From a bacterium (GTDB lineage Bacteria > Pseudomonadota > Gammaproteobacteria > Berkiellales > Berkiellaceae): a stretch of DNA of 8,573 bases. The position numbers and the translations under genes are program-made. The notes beneath the pieces are model-generated. The model saw nothing but the letters and a program-made list of their open reading frames with translations. It did not search any database and was not told the origin of the DNA. The stretch covers positions 1 through 8,573 of the forward strand of contig RFNU01000219.1 in the NCBI GenBank assembly GCA_009927065.1, written 5' to 3'. This document shows, piece by piece, positions 1-5,158 of the stretch (positions within the stretch are counted from its first letter, which is position 1; the number at the start of each line of letters is the position of its first letter).

Positions 1-7
1 CAATCAT
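1..7 (-). CDS. 5' end of an unidentified gene running off the left edge (start codon only)
   Basis: On the minus strand an ATG at 7-5 is preceded by AAAGGAG (21-15) with a 7-base spacer, an almost ideal Shine-Dalgarno arrangement and the best one in the window. Only Met, Ile and the first base of a third codon are visible, so no product can be proposed. The call rests entirely on the ribosome site and on the absence of any other gene using this end of the window. The leader in front of it has striking secondary structure, listed separately. Confidence 0.45.
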
Positions 8-57
8 AACAACGCTCCTTTGTTATCATTGAGGTGCAACACATTGATACAAGGAGC
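2..57 (-). promoter_or_regulatory. Structured leader with two mutually exclusive hairpins around the ribosome-binding site
   Basis: Reading the minus strand, segment A (57-45, GCTCCTTGTATCA) pairs with segment B (28-14, TGATAACAAAGGAGC) in a 13-bp stem with two single-A bulges (21 and 24), burying the AAGGAG ribosome site. Segment B extended (30-20, AATGATAACAA) can instead pair with segment C (12-2, TTGTTATGATT) in 10 of 11 positions. That places AGGAGCG (19-13) in a 7-base loop and the start codon in the stem. Both folds use B, so only one can form at a time. This layout is typical of translational switches (RNA thermometers, riboswitches, protein-bound leaders). The same dyads could instead be DNA operators. 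No known riboswitch class was recognised. Confidence 0.45.
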
Positions 58-83
58 ATCTAAACTGTAGCGTACATTTTTTT

Positions 84-119
84 TGTCGTTATGTCTATTC
101 GTTACGACAGACTTTTTTT
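84..119. other. Hairpin-forming dyad followed by a T tract
   Basis: TGTCGT (84-89) and ACGACA (104-109) form a 6-bp inverted repeat with a 14-base loop, followed on the plus strand by GAC and seven T (113-119). Read rightwards it resembles a weak intrinsic terminator. However, the gene at the left edge appears to run leftwards, so no plus-strand transcript is known to need it. It could equally be an operator upstream of that gene. TCGTTA is also repeated directly within it (86-91 and 99-104). Confidence 0.3.
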
Positions 120-375
120 GCAACTTATTTTTGATCTATTGTATTATCGCTTTGATTATATTGGCATTGAAAATGTATAGAGAGTTCAGTATCACCCATT
201 TTTTCCGGAAATGACATCTTGAGGCAAATTACAGCTGAAATTTATTGTAAGTTTATTCATCACACTAAACCAATAAAGTACATAGTTATGATATGAGCAA
301 TATATTTTCTGATGCATAGCATGAGATTGAATTTGAGGTATGATTTGAACTTGTGTTAAGAGGATTTTTTAAGAG
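120..375. other. AT-rich intergenic stretch with no supported gene
   Basis: No ORF with a convincing start and ribosome site, and no recognisable RNA gene, was found here on either strand. The only repeat noticed is a short direct repeat of TTAAGAG at 356-362 and 369-375. A very short plus-strand ORF at 173-214 has no support. The stretch could hold the promoter of the left-edge gene, but no convincing -35/-10 pair was found. Confidence 0.5.
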
Positions 376-400
376 CATAAACTTTATAAAAAGTTCTATG
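376..400 (-). terminator. Hairpin just downstream of tRNA-Phe
   Basis: The minus strand has CATA, a bulged G, AACTTT, a 4-base loop, then AAAGTT and TATG: a 10-bp AT-rich hairpin with one bulge, beginning about 6 bases after the mature tRNA 3' end. No T run follows immediately, so it is not a canonical intrinsic terminator. It may serve transcription end or 3' processing of the tRNA precursor. Confidence 0.3.
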
Positions 401-405
401 TTTCA

Positions 406-478
406 TGGCCAGAAGTGGAATCGAACCACCGACACAAGGATTTTCAATCCTCTGCTCTACCGACTGAGCTATCTAGCC
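406..478 (-). tRNA. tRNA-Phe (anticodon GAA)
   Basis: A 73-nt cloverleaf reads on the minus strand. The acceptor stem GGCTAGA/TCTGGCC has one T-G pair. The D arm is GCTC/GAGC with loop AGTCGGTA. The anticodon stem GAGGA/TCCTT carries loop TTGAAAA with GAA at 445-443. The variable loop is GTGTC, and the T arm is GGTGG/CCACT with loop TTCGATT; the discriminator is A. The D loop, anticodon loop and T loop match E. coli tRNA-Phe as I recall it. The 3' CCA is not encoded (the next bases are TGA), so a CCA-adding enzyme is required. G46 (base 433), the TrmB target, is present. It lies 69 bp downstream of trmB on the same strand with its own promoter. Confidence 0.97.
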
Positions 479-489
479 AAGATAGCACT

Positions 490-518
490 ATTCTCAACTA
501 ATTTAAAAAAGAAGTCAA
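490..518 (-). promoter_or_regulatory. Promoter of tRNA-Phe
   Basis: Minus strand -35 TTGACT (518-513), a 17-bp spacer and -10 GAGAAT (495-490). The predicted transcription start is near 483, about 5 bases before the mature tRNA 5' end. It lies in the short gap after the trmB stop codon, so tRNA-Phe need not depend on trmB readthrough. Confidence 0.55.
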
Positions 519-547
519 GCTAAGAAAACATACTCCAATTAATTTTT

Positions 548-1231
548 TTAACTTTTAAGATATGCATAAAATTCTGTAATAGTATGGCCTAAATTTATAC
601 CGCGCTGTTCATATTTAGTTACTGGGCGCTTGAATTGATCTTGAATAGGAAGTTGCTCAAAAGAGGTTAGAACAAAATCATCTTGCTCAACAAAACACGA
701 CGTTATGTGTTGAGCATAATTTTGCCAATCTGTAGCAAAATGAATTAATGATCCTGGCATAAGTCTTTCTGCCAGTAATTTTAAAAAAGGCACTTGAATT
801 AATCGTCGTTTATAATGACGTACTTTAGGCCACGGATCAGAAAAATAAATATGAACTCTTGATGCTTTATGCATTGTTCTATCTTCAAGATAATCAAGTA
901 CGTCTCCTTGAAAGATCAAGATATTATCCAATCCAAGTTCTTTTATTTTTACTAAACAATGAGCCACTCCTGATAAATGGGGTTCAAATCCAAGAATAAG
1001 GGCGTCTGGATATTGCTGAGCTAATGTTATTAATGTCAAACCGTCTCCAAATCCAATATCTAAAAAGATTTTTTCTGCGGAACGTAATAAAACCGTTTGT
1101 TTGAAAAGTTCATAATCACCAGTTGCAAAAAAGCGAATATTCATATATTGAGTGAGCATATTTTTTTGCAAACTGCTTAACGAGCCAATACGACTCACCC
1201 AGCTTTTGATAGAACGAAGAGGATAGTTCAT
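548..1231 (-). CDS. trmB: tRNA (guanine-N7-)-methyltransferase TrmB
   Basis: TrmB transfers a methyl group from S-adenosylmethionine to N7 of G46 in the tRNA variable loop, in the cytoplasm. The 227-aa product is close to the usual bacterial length (E. coli 239). Visible hallmarks are the AdoMet-binding loop LDIGFGDG (57-64), FEPH (82-85) at the end of strand 2, and D110. The family signature FSDPWPKVRHYKRR (130-143) follows, then TDW (167-169) and RPVTKYEQRG (202-211). The ATG at 1231 is the natural start but has no Shine-Dalgarno sequence. A promoter candidate places the RNA start only about 5 bases upstream, so the message may be nearly leaderless. It is divergent from yggX, and tRNA-Phe, a likely substrate carrying G46, lies just downstream. 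Confidence 0.95.
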   Translation of the reverse strand: MNYPLRSIKSWVSRIGSLSSLQKNMLTQYMNIRFFATGDYELFKQTVLLRSAEKIFLDIGFGDGLTLITLAQQYPDALILGFEPHLSGVAHCLVKIKELGLDNILIFQGDVLDYLEDRTMHKASRVHIYFSDPWPKVRHYKRRLIQVPFLKLLAERLMPGSLIHFATDWQNYAQHITSCFVEQDDFVLTSFEQLPIQDQFKRPVTKYEQRGINLGHTITEFYAYLKS

Positions 1232-1242
1232 TAAATTAATAA

Positions 1243-1270
1243 AATATAAAATCTAATGCCCTGATGTTAA
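1243..1270 (-). promoter_or_regulatory. Promoter of trmB
   Basis: Minus strand -35 TTAACA (1270-1265), a 16-bp spacer and -10 TATATT (1248-1243), each one base from consensus. The predicted RNA start near 1236 leaves only about 5 bases before the ATG, which fits the lack of a Shine-Dalgarno site. Confidence 0.45.
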
Positions 1271-1291
1271 AAGATATTAATTGATAAAACA

Positions 1292-1395
1292 ATAACTTGT
1301 TATTAACTTTCTTAATAAAAAAATAATATTAGGAGCAACATAACAAAATATGTTATTATTTATAACAGTGCATTTTACCTTCATGTCTTTGTTAT
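1292..1395. promoter_or_regulatory. Array of TGTTAT/ATAACA hexamers upstream of yggX, operator-like
   Basis: TGTTAT occurs at 1298, 1351 and 1390 and its complement ATAACA at 1340 and 1362, with a partial ATAAC at 1292. The core, ATAACA-5 nt-TGTTAT-5 nt-ATAACA (1340-1367), has half-sites exactly 11 bp apart, so they face the same side of the helix. AATAAC-TT-GTTATT (1291-1304) and TTATTAA-5 nt-TTAATAA (1300-1318) are further dyads. An extended -10 for yggX, TGTTATTAT (1351-1359), sits inside the core, so a bound protein would block it. The arrangement is seen directly; the operator role is inferred. Confidence 0.4.
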
Positions 1396-1639
1396 GACTA
1401 GAAAAATTATTTGTTCTTATTTAAAAGCAGAACAAGAAGCATTGTTGCAAGCACCATTACCAGGAGCCCTTGGAGATTATCTTCTTCATCATGTCAGCAA
1501 AAAAGCATGGGGACTGTGGCTAGAAGAGCAAACGAAAATTATTAATGAAAATCGGTTAGCTGTGTATAAACCTCATGATAAAAAGCTTTTACTAACGAAA
1601 CTTAAAGATTTTTTTCAAATAGATAACCATATTGAATAA
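1394..1639 (+). CDS. yggX: Probable Fe(2+)-trafficking protein YggX
   Basis: YggX-family proteins are small cytoplasmic proteins linked to labile iron handling, Fe-S cluster maintenance and oxidative stress resistance. The 81-aa product has the family pattern: a basic N-terminus with the conserved Cys7 (IICSYL), then PGALGDYLLHHVSKKAWGLW (23-42) and QTKIINENRL (46-55), closely matching PGELG...SKEAW..W...QT.LINE in E. coli. It is about 10 residues shorter at the C-terminus than E. coli YggX (91 aa), losing only the tail. The ATG at 1394 has no clear Shine-Dalgarno site. The AGGAG at 1331 is too far away, and the ATGs at 1350 and 1383 are out of frame. The upstream hexamer array overlaps its likely promoter. 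The gene converges on the TolC-family gene with only 15 bp between stops and no visible terminator. Confidence 0.93.
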   Translation: MTRKIICSYLKAEQEALLQAPLPGALGDYLLHHVSKKAWGLWLEEQTKIINENRLAVYKPHDKKLLLTKLKDFFQIDNHIE

Positions 1640-1654
1640 CAAAAAGTGTGCTCA

Positions 1655-2929
1655 TTAACTAGCCCAATGCCACTCTTGCGTCAAGAATCCATCTAAGCTT
1701 TCCAATACTGACTCGTCTGAATAGGATAAAAGTTGAGAAAGCTGTAAATAAACAATCATTGTATCATACAGTAAATTGTACAATGATTGCTCTTGACTCA
1801 TCAAAGTACTTTGCGCATCTAAAACATCTGTCGTTGTACGCTGTCCAGCTTCAAAACTAGCCTGAGTAGCTTCTAAATAAACTTGGGCTGACCTCAAGGC
1901 TTGTCGCTGAGCACGCAATTGATATCGGGCTGTTTCCAATTGTTTACGAGTTGTTTTCTCATTCAACTCAATATCTAAATATGTTTCACGCAATTGAGCA
2001 AAAGAAGCCTGTTTTTTATATTGATTAGCCGTATACTGAGCCAATGTAGCTCCCCCATCAAAAGGTGTCCAATTCGCAGCAATCCCTACGGCAATAGAAT
2101 GAACTTTTTGGGTAAGATTAGAATTTAAAGGGGAAGAATTGTAAGTAGCATAACCCACCAAGCTAGGATACAGTCCTGCTTTTGCTGCCTGTACTGAATA
2201 ATCAGCAGCTTTAAGTAGATGCTTATATTTCTGTACCTGATGGTTCTCTCCAGCTGGCTTATCCAATGCTTTGAACTTTAAATCTGCGTTTAGATCAATA
2301 TCTCGTAAAGAGTTAGGTTGAAATTGAAGGAGTTCAACGAGAGTGTCTTGAGCTACAGATAAATTAAAACTTGCCTGAATTTTTGTTGCAATAGCTTGAT
2401 CTAAAGCTGCCTGTGCTTCACTCAGATCAGTCAAAGCTAATAAGCCTACCTGATATTTTTGCTCAATATCATGAGTTAATTTTGTATTCATCGCTACAAC
2501 TTTATCTGCTAAAAGCATTTTCTTATCAGCTTTCAAGACAGCAAAATAGCGTGTAGCTAAATCCAAGATAAATTTTTGTTTGAAAATTTGATAATCATCC
2601 ATTTGCGATGCAGCATTTGCTTGTGCTGCATCATAACCTGCTTTCGCAGCTATCTTGACGATGGGAACTTGTATTTGGGTATTGAATAAGTTTTGGTCGT
2701 GAGTGTTGCTTTGATTTGTATGGTAACTGTGCGCCGTTTGCTGAGACAAACTCATAGTAATTGAAGGGTAAAGCGCAGCCAAAGCAACTTTAGGGTTCGT
2801 TTGTTGACTAAGCATTGCATATTCTTGGGCATGCCAAGACCATGCTTGTTCTTTTGCAGTATGAGCAACTTCAACAAGACCCATTGCGGCACATGATGCT
2901 ATCAAACCAACTAAAAACAAACCACGCAT
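1655..2929 (-). CDS. TolC-family outer-membrane efflux channel
   Basis: A TolC-like trimeric outer-membrane/periplasmic duct for export pumps. Its internal duplication is visible: YQVGLLALTDLSEAQAALD (159-177) matches FEAGQRTTTDVLDAQSTLM (359-377), 200 residues apart. The strand-forming segments ALYPSITMSLS (52-62) and GLYPSLVGYATY (252-263) also correspond, and NWTPFDGG (286-293) is typical of the family. At 424 aa it is shorter than E. coli TolC (493). The usual first-helix motif (acidic/aliphatic ...NP.L) seems missing, because only about 27 residues separate the signal peptide end from the first YPS. The N-terminal signal contains IASC (10-13), a possible lipobox; signal peptidase I cleavage near A15 is the alternative. 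The ATG at 2929 has AGGG 7 bases upstream and is the only in-frame start before a stop. No pump or adaptor gene is adjacent, so the substrate cannot be inferred. Confidence 0.9.
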   Translation of the reverse strand: MRGLFLVGLIASCAAMGLVEVAHTAKEQAWSWHAQEYAMLSQQTNPKVALAALYPSITMSLSQQTAHSYHTNQSNTHDQNLFNTQIQVPIVKIAAKAGYDAAQANAASQMDDYQIFKQKFILDLATRYFAVLKADKKMLLADKVVAMNTKLTHDIEQKYQVGLLALTDLSEAQAALDQAIATKIQASFNLSVAQDTLVELLQFQPNSLRDIDLNADLKFKALDKPAGENHQVQKYKHLLKAADYSVQAAKAGLYPSLVGYATYNSSPLNSNLTQKVHSIAVGIAANWTPFDGGATLAQYTANQYKKQASFAQLRETYLDIELNEKTTRKQLETARYQLRAQRQALRSAQVYLEATQASFEAGQRTTTDVLDAQSTLMSQEQSLYNLLYDTMIVYLQLSQLLSYSDESVLESLDGFLTQEWHWAS

Positions 2930-2958
2930 GTTAAAACCCTTTTTCTGCTTAAACGACG

Positions 2959-2986
2959 ATTATCACCCCCTCCTAATATACAACAA
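2959..2986 (-). promoter_or_regulatory. Promoter of the TolC-family gene
   Basis: Minus strand -35 TTGTTG (2986-2981), a 16-bp spacer and -10 GATAAT (2964-2959), with a predicted RNA start near 2952 and a leader of about 23 bases. It lies in the 60-bp gap after the small ORF ending at 2990, so the channel gene can be transcribed independently. Confidence 0.4.
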
Positions 2987-2989
2987 ATC

Positions 2990-3319
2990 TTATAAACCAT
3001 CTAATTTTACTAAATCACTGGTAGCACTCTGATCAGATTGTGTGTAGATCGTGCTGAGTTTTTCCGCACTGTTGTCTACTGCAAAACATGTTAAGATATA
3101 TTCATCCACCATCGCATATTTGCCTGTCTTTCTAATTAAACTATAAGGTCCTTTACACATCGCGATATAATCCAAAACATCTTTATGATTTTTTTCTTGA
3201 TCATCAAATGCATTGAGTGTTTTTTTTAAAAAATCAAATAAGCCTTGTCCTTTAATATGAATAAAATTATTCTTATCAATAAACTTCATGTTTTTTCTCG
3301 CAAATAATAATGACTTCAT
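2990..3319 (-). CDS. Hypothetical protein of 109 (or 99) residues
   Basis: Not recognised. The product is hydrophilic and mixed charged, with no signal peptide, membrane segment or known motif. Two cysteines are present (in IAMCKGPY and ILTCFAVD), and aromatic/basic patches such as FLKKTLNAF suggest a small folded cytoplasmic domain. Two starts are possible: ATG at 3319 with no ribosome site, or ATG at 3289 (Met11) with GAGA 6 bases upstream. The shorter 99-aa form may be the real one. It sits alone between the TolC-family gene (60 bp downstream) and the zinc-finger gene (82 bp upstream), with no evident operon partner. An uninterrupted ORF of this length in AT-rich DNA is meaningful but not decisive. 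Confidence 0.6.
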   Translation of the reverse strand: MKSLLFARKNMKFIDKNNFIHIKGQGLFDFLKKTLNAFDDQEKNHKDVLDYIAMCKGPYSLIRKTGKYAMVDEYILTCFAVDNSAEKLSTIYTQSDQSATSDLVKLDGL

Positions 3320-3401
3320 GATAATGAATTTCTTTATGTGGCATCAATTACAAAATTTTCATAATCAAATATCACGGTGATTTTTATCATTTAGGCATCA
3401 A

Positions 3402-3596
3402 TCAAACTTTTTTGTCTTCTGTGATTTGATAAGTTGTTCCACAGAAAGGGCAGACGGCTTGATTGTGCTCGAAAGTCAAATAAACTCTCGGATGCTGAAA
3501 AGTAGGATCAAGATTTCTTGGTGGACAAGAAAAAGGCAGGAGACTTTGAGTAATAAATTTAATATGATCGATGGCTGATTTTTTGGGATAGGACAT
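3402..3596 (-). CDS. Small CHCC-type zinc-finger protein
   Basis: A 64-aa protein of the zf-CHCC family, related to the zinc-binding domain of the mitochondrial complex I subunit NDUFS6. The presumed ligands are C24, H35, C49 and C52, within FSCPP, HPRVYLTF and AVCPFCGTTYQ; the HPRVYL...CPFCGT pattern is highly characteristic. Its role in bacteria is not well defined. An in-frame TTG at 3608 would add four residues, but the ATG at 3596 is preferred. Neither has a clear Shine-Dalgarno site. It has its own promoter candidate, flanked by a 9-bp dyad, and lies downstream of nfeD on the same strand. Confidence 0.85.
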   Translation of the reverse strand: MSYPKKSAIDHIKFITQSLLPFSCPPRNLDPTFQHPRVYLTFEHNQAVCPFCGTTYQITEDKKV

Positions 3597-3640
3597 AACA
3601 GCACACAAAAAGATTACTATAATTAATTTTATGTGCTGTT
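3597..3640. repeat. 9-bp inverted repeat flanking the zinc-finger gene's transcription start
   Basis: AACAGCACA (3597-3605) and TGTGCTGTT (3632-3640) are perfect complements separated by 26 AT-rich bases. The upstream arm fills the spacer next to the predicted -10, and the downstream arm ends one base before the ATG. Because the predicted RNA starts near 3619, between the arms, this fits a DNA operator better than an RNA hairpin. Confidence 0.5.
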
Positions 3641-3654
3641 TCTCTATTATGCAA
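3626..3654 (-). promoter_or_regulatory. Candidate promoter of the zinc-finger gene
   Basis: Minus strand -35 TTGCAT (3654-3649), a 17-bp spacer and -10 TAAAAT (3631-3626). The -10 is good and the -35 weak. The predicted RNA start near 3619 gives a leader of about 23 bases. Confidence 0.35.
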
Positions 3655-3676
3655 AAATAGAATTTTATTCAAAATT
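3653..3676 (-). terminator. Weak AT-only hairpin with T run after nfeD
   Basis: On the minus strand AATTTT-GAAT-AAAATT (3676-3661) overlaps the last base of the nfeD stop region and is followed, two bases later, by five T (3657-3653). The stem has no G-C pair, so termination would be inefficient. Some readthrough into the zinc-finger gene is plausible. Confidence 0.25.
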
Positions 3677-4123
3677 TTATTTTTCGTCATGTTGCAAGGA
3701 TTTTACAATTAAACGCACTCCTTCAATACCTACAACTTGCACAGTATCACCTTTTTTCATTTTCTTATGATCAGCAGAACGCGCAGACCATAAGGTGTGA
3801 CCGATCTTCACTTTTATTGCAATTGGATCATCGCCGTAGATAACTTCCGCCACCGATCCTTTTAAGGCAAGAAGAGGATTATTGACATCATGTAATGGAT
3901 GAAAAATACCTTTAAATAATCGATTCCAAATAAAAAGCAAAGCTATCGATAATAATGCTCCAACCCAAGTAATCGTAGAGGATTCCCATGAAAAAATAGC
4001 TCCTAAAGCTGCTGTTATTAAAATAGCGCTGCCTAAGAAAAATAAAAAAAATTGTGCGCCTAAAAATATTTCTAAAATTAACAGCAACAGGCCGACTGTA
4101 GCCCAAAGCCAATACAAGTGCAT
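3677..4123 (-). CDS. NfeD-family membrane protein (YbbJ-like)
   Basis: A short NfeD-type partner of SPFH/stomatin proteins. The 148-aa product (E. coli YbbJ is about 150) has two or three membrane segments (about 5-42 and 48-68). A cytoplasmic or periplasmic OB-fold domain follows (about 85-141), with GSVAEV, HTLWSARS and KKGDTVQVVGIEGVRLIV, the usual NfeD C-terminal pattern. Its ATG overlaps the qmcA stop codon by one base (TAATG), and AAGGGG lies 6 bases upstream inside qmcA, so the two are translationally coupled. NfeD proteins are thought to assist the assembly or stability of their SPFH partner in membrane microdomains. Confidence 0.9.
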   Translation of the reverse strand: MHLYWLWATVGLLLLILEIFLGAQFFLFFLGSAILITAALGAIFSWESSTITWVGALLSIALLFIWNRLFKGIFHPLHDVNNPLLALKGSVAEVIYGDDPIAIKVKIGHTLWSARSADHKKMKKGDTVQVVGIEGVRLIVKSLQHDEK

Positions 4124-5037
4124 TATTTATCCCCTTCTGTTTTTGAGAATAATTCTTTGATGCCACCTAATGATGCTATCATTTGAGAAGCTTCATACGG
4201 CATGAAGATCATTTTAGCATTTGATGAAGATGCCAATGTACCAAAAGATTTAATATATTCTTGAGCCACATAATAATTTAAAGCTTGTGAATTACCTGTT
4301 GCTAATGCCTCAGAAAGTTTCTGGGTAGCAACGGCTTCTGCTTCAGCTTGACGCTCTCTTGCATCTGATTCAAGAAATGCAGCCTCTCTTTTGGCCTCTG
4401 CGTGTAACACTGTTGCTTGCTTAACACCTTCGGCTTTTAAAATTTCAGCTTGTTTAAATCCCTCTGCCTCTAAAACGCGTGCTCTTTTTTCACGTTCTGC
4501 TTTCATTTGAGATCCCATCGCTTCTACAAGATCTGATGGTGGACGAATATCTTTTATTTCAATGCGAGTAACTTTAATGCCCCAATCTCCTGTAGCCTGA
4601 TCGATAATATCAAGTAAGCGTTCATTAATAACGTCGCGTTGTGACAGCATTTCATCAAGGTCTAGCGCACCCAAGACTGTTCTAATGTTAGTAATGATAA
4701 TATTCGAGATAGCTTTTTCTAAATCAAGAACACGATAAGCAGCATAACTCGCTTCAATAACTTTAAAAAAACAAACACCGTCGACACGAACCATGGCATT
4801 GTCTTTAGAAATGACCTCTTGGGAAGGGACATCGAGTACTCGTTCCATTAAATTAATTCTAGCCCCGACTCTATCCATAAACGGAATAATCAAGGTAATA
4901 CCGGCTGGCAATGTTGCTATGTAACGACCAAAGCGCTCAATGGTAAATGCATATCCTTGAGGAACTTGTACCAGAGCATTAAACAAAAAAACGCTGGCCA
5001 ATACAAATAAAATAAAAATAAAATTCAAAAACTCCAC
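4123..5037 (-). CDS. qmcA: SPFH/stomatin-like membrane protein QmcA (slipin)
   Basis: An SPFH (band 7) protein that oligomerises in the inner membrane as a scaffold, possibly influencing membrane proteases and lipid microdomains. From GTG 5037 it is 304 aa (E. coli QmcA 305). It has one N-terminal membrane segment (about 4-23), then VPQGYAFTIERFGRY (26-40) and the SPFH core to about 170 with SKDNAMVRVDGV and IEIKDIRPP. A coiled coil (about 176-245) with near-11-residue repeats follows: RVLEAEGFKQAEIL, KAEGVKQATVL, HAEAKREAAFL. The C-terminus NYYVAQEYIKSF...KMIFMPYEAS is typical of QmcA. An in-frame GTG at 5043 lies inside the AGGAG ribosome site and is unlikely to be used. It is coupled to nfeD and divergent from the htrA-like gene. 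Confidence 0.95.
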   Translation of the reverse strand: MEFLNFIFILFVLASVFLFNALVQVPQGYAFTIERFGRYIATLPAGITLIIPFMDRVGARINLMERVLDVPSQEVISKDNAMVRVDGVCFFKVIEASYAAYRVLDLEKAISNIIITNIRTVLGALDLDEMLSQRDVINERLLDIIDQATGDWGIKVTRIEIKDIRPPSDLVEAMGSQMKAEREKRARVLEAEGFKQAEILKAEGVKQATVLHAEAKREAAFLESDARERQAEAEAVATQKLSEALATGNSQALNYYVAQEYIKSFGTLASSSNAKMIFMPYEASQMIASLGGIKELFSKTEGDK

Positions 5038-5042
5038 AACCA

Positions 5043-5048
5043 CTCCTC
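5043..5048 (-). promoter_or_regulatory. Ribosome-binding site that decides the qmcA start
   Basis: GAGGAG (5048-5043 on the minus strand) is 5 bases from the GTG at 5037 but overlaps the GTG at 5043, which rules out the longer start for initiation from this site. Confidence 0.7.
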
Positions 5049-5085
5049 AGTTTTATTGAATATCAACATGGATACTACAAGAAGA

Positions 5086-5113
5086 AGTATAAACCACTCT
5101 TTCGCTGTTACAA
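5086..5113 (-). promoter_or_regulatory. Proximal promoter candidate of qmcA-nfeD
   Basis: Minus strand -35 TTGTAA (5113-5108), a 16-bp spacer and -10 TATACT (5091-5086). The predicted RNA start near 5079 gives a leader of about 42 bases. Confidence 0.4.
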
Positions 5114-5130
5114 ACAACATGATAAGTTTC

Positions 5131-5158
5131 ATTTTCTCAGAAAAATCTATACTGTCAA
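5131..5158 (-). promoter_or_regulatory. Distal promoter candidate of qmcA-nfeD
   Basis: A consensus -35 TTGACA (5158-5153), a 16-bp spacer and -10 GAAAAT (5136-5131) with a TG one base upstream (extended -10 type). The RNA start would be near 5124. Two tandem starts for qmcA are possible. Confidence 0.35.

Noticed and set aside
173..214. 13-codon plus-strand ORF in the left intergenic region
   Set aside because: No ribosome site, and ORFs of this size are expected by chance.
2949..2976. AGGAGG followed by GTG and a five-codon ORF on the minus strand, a possible leader peptide for the TolC-family gene
   Set aside because: The spacing of 2 bases is too short for initiation, and the site coincides with the predicted -10 region of the promoter.
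3371..3381. Palindrome ATCACGGTGAT followed by T on the plus strand, as a terminator
   Set aside because: The stem is 4-5 bp with too small a loop, and no plus-strand gene ends here; it is too short to call an operator alone.
3912..4166. Minus-strand ORF spanning the qmcA-nfeD junction
   Set aside because: It is a frame shadow of two well-supported coupled genes and has no domain of its own.
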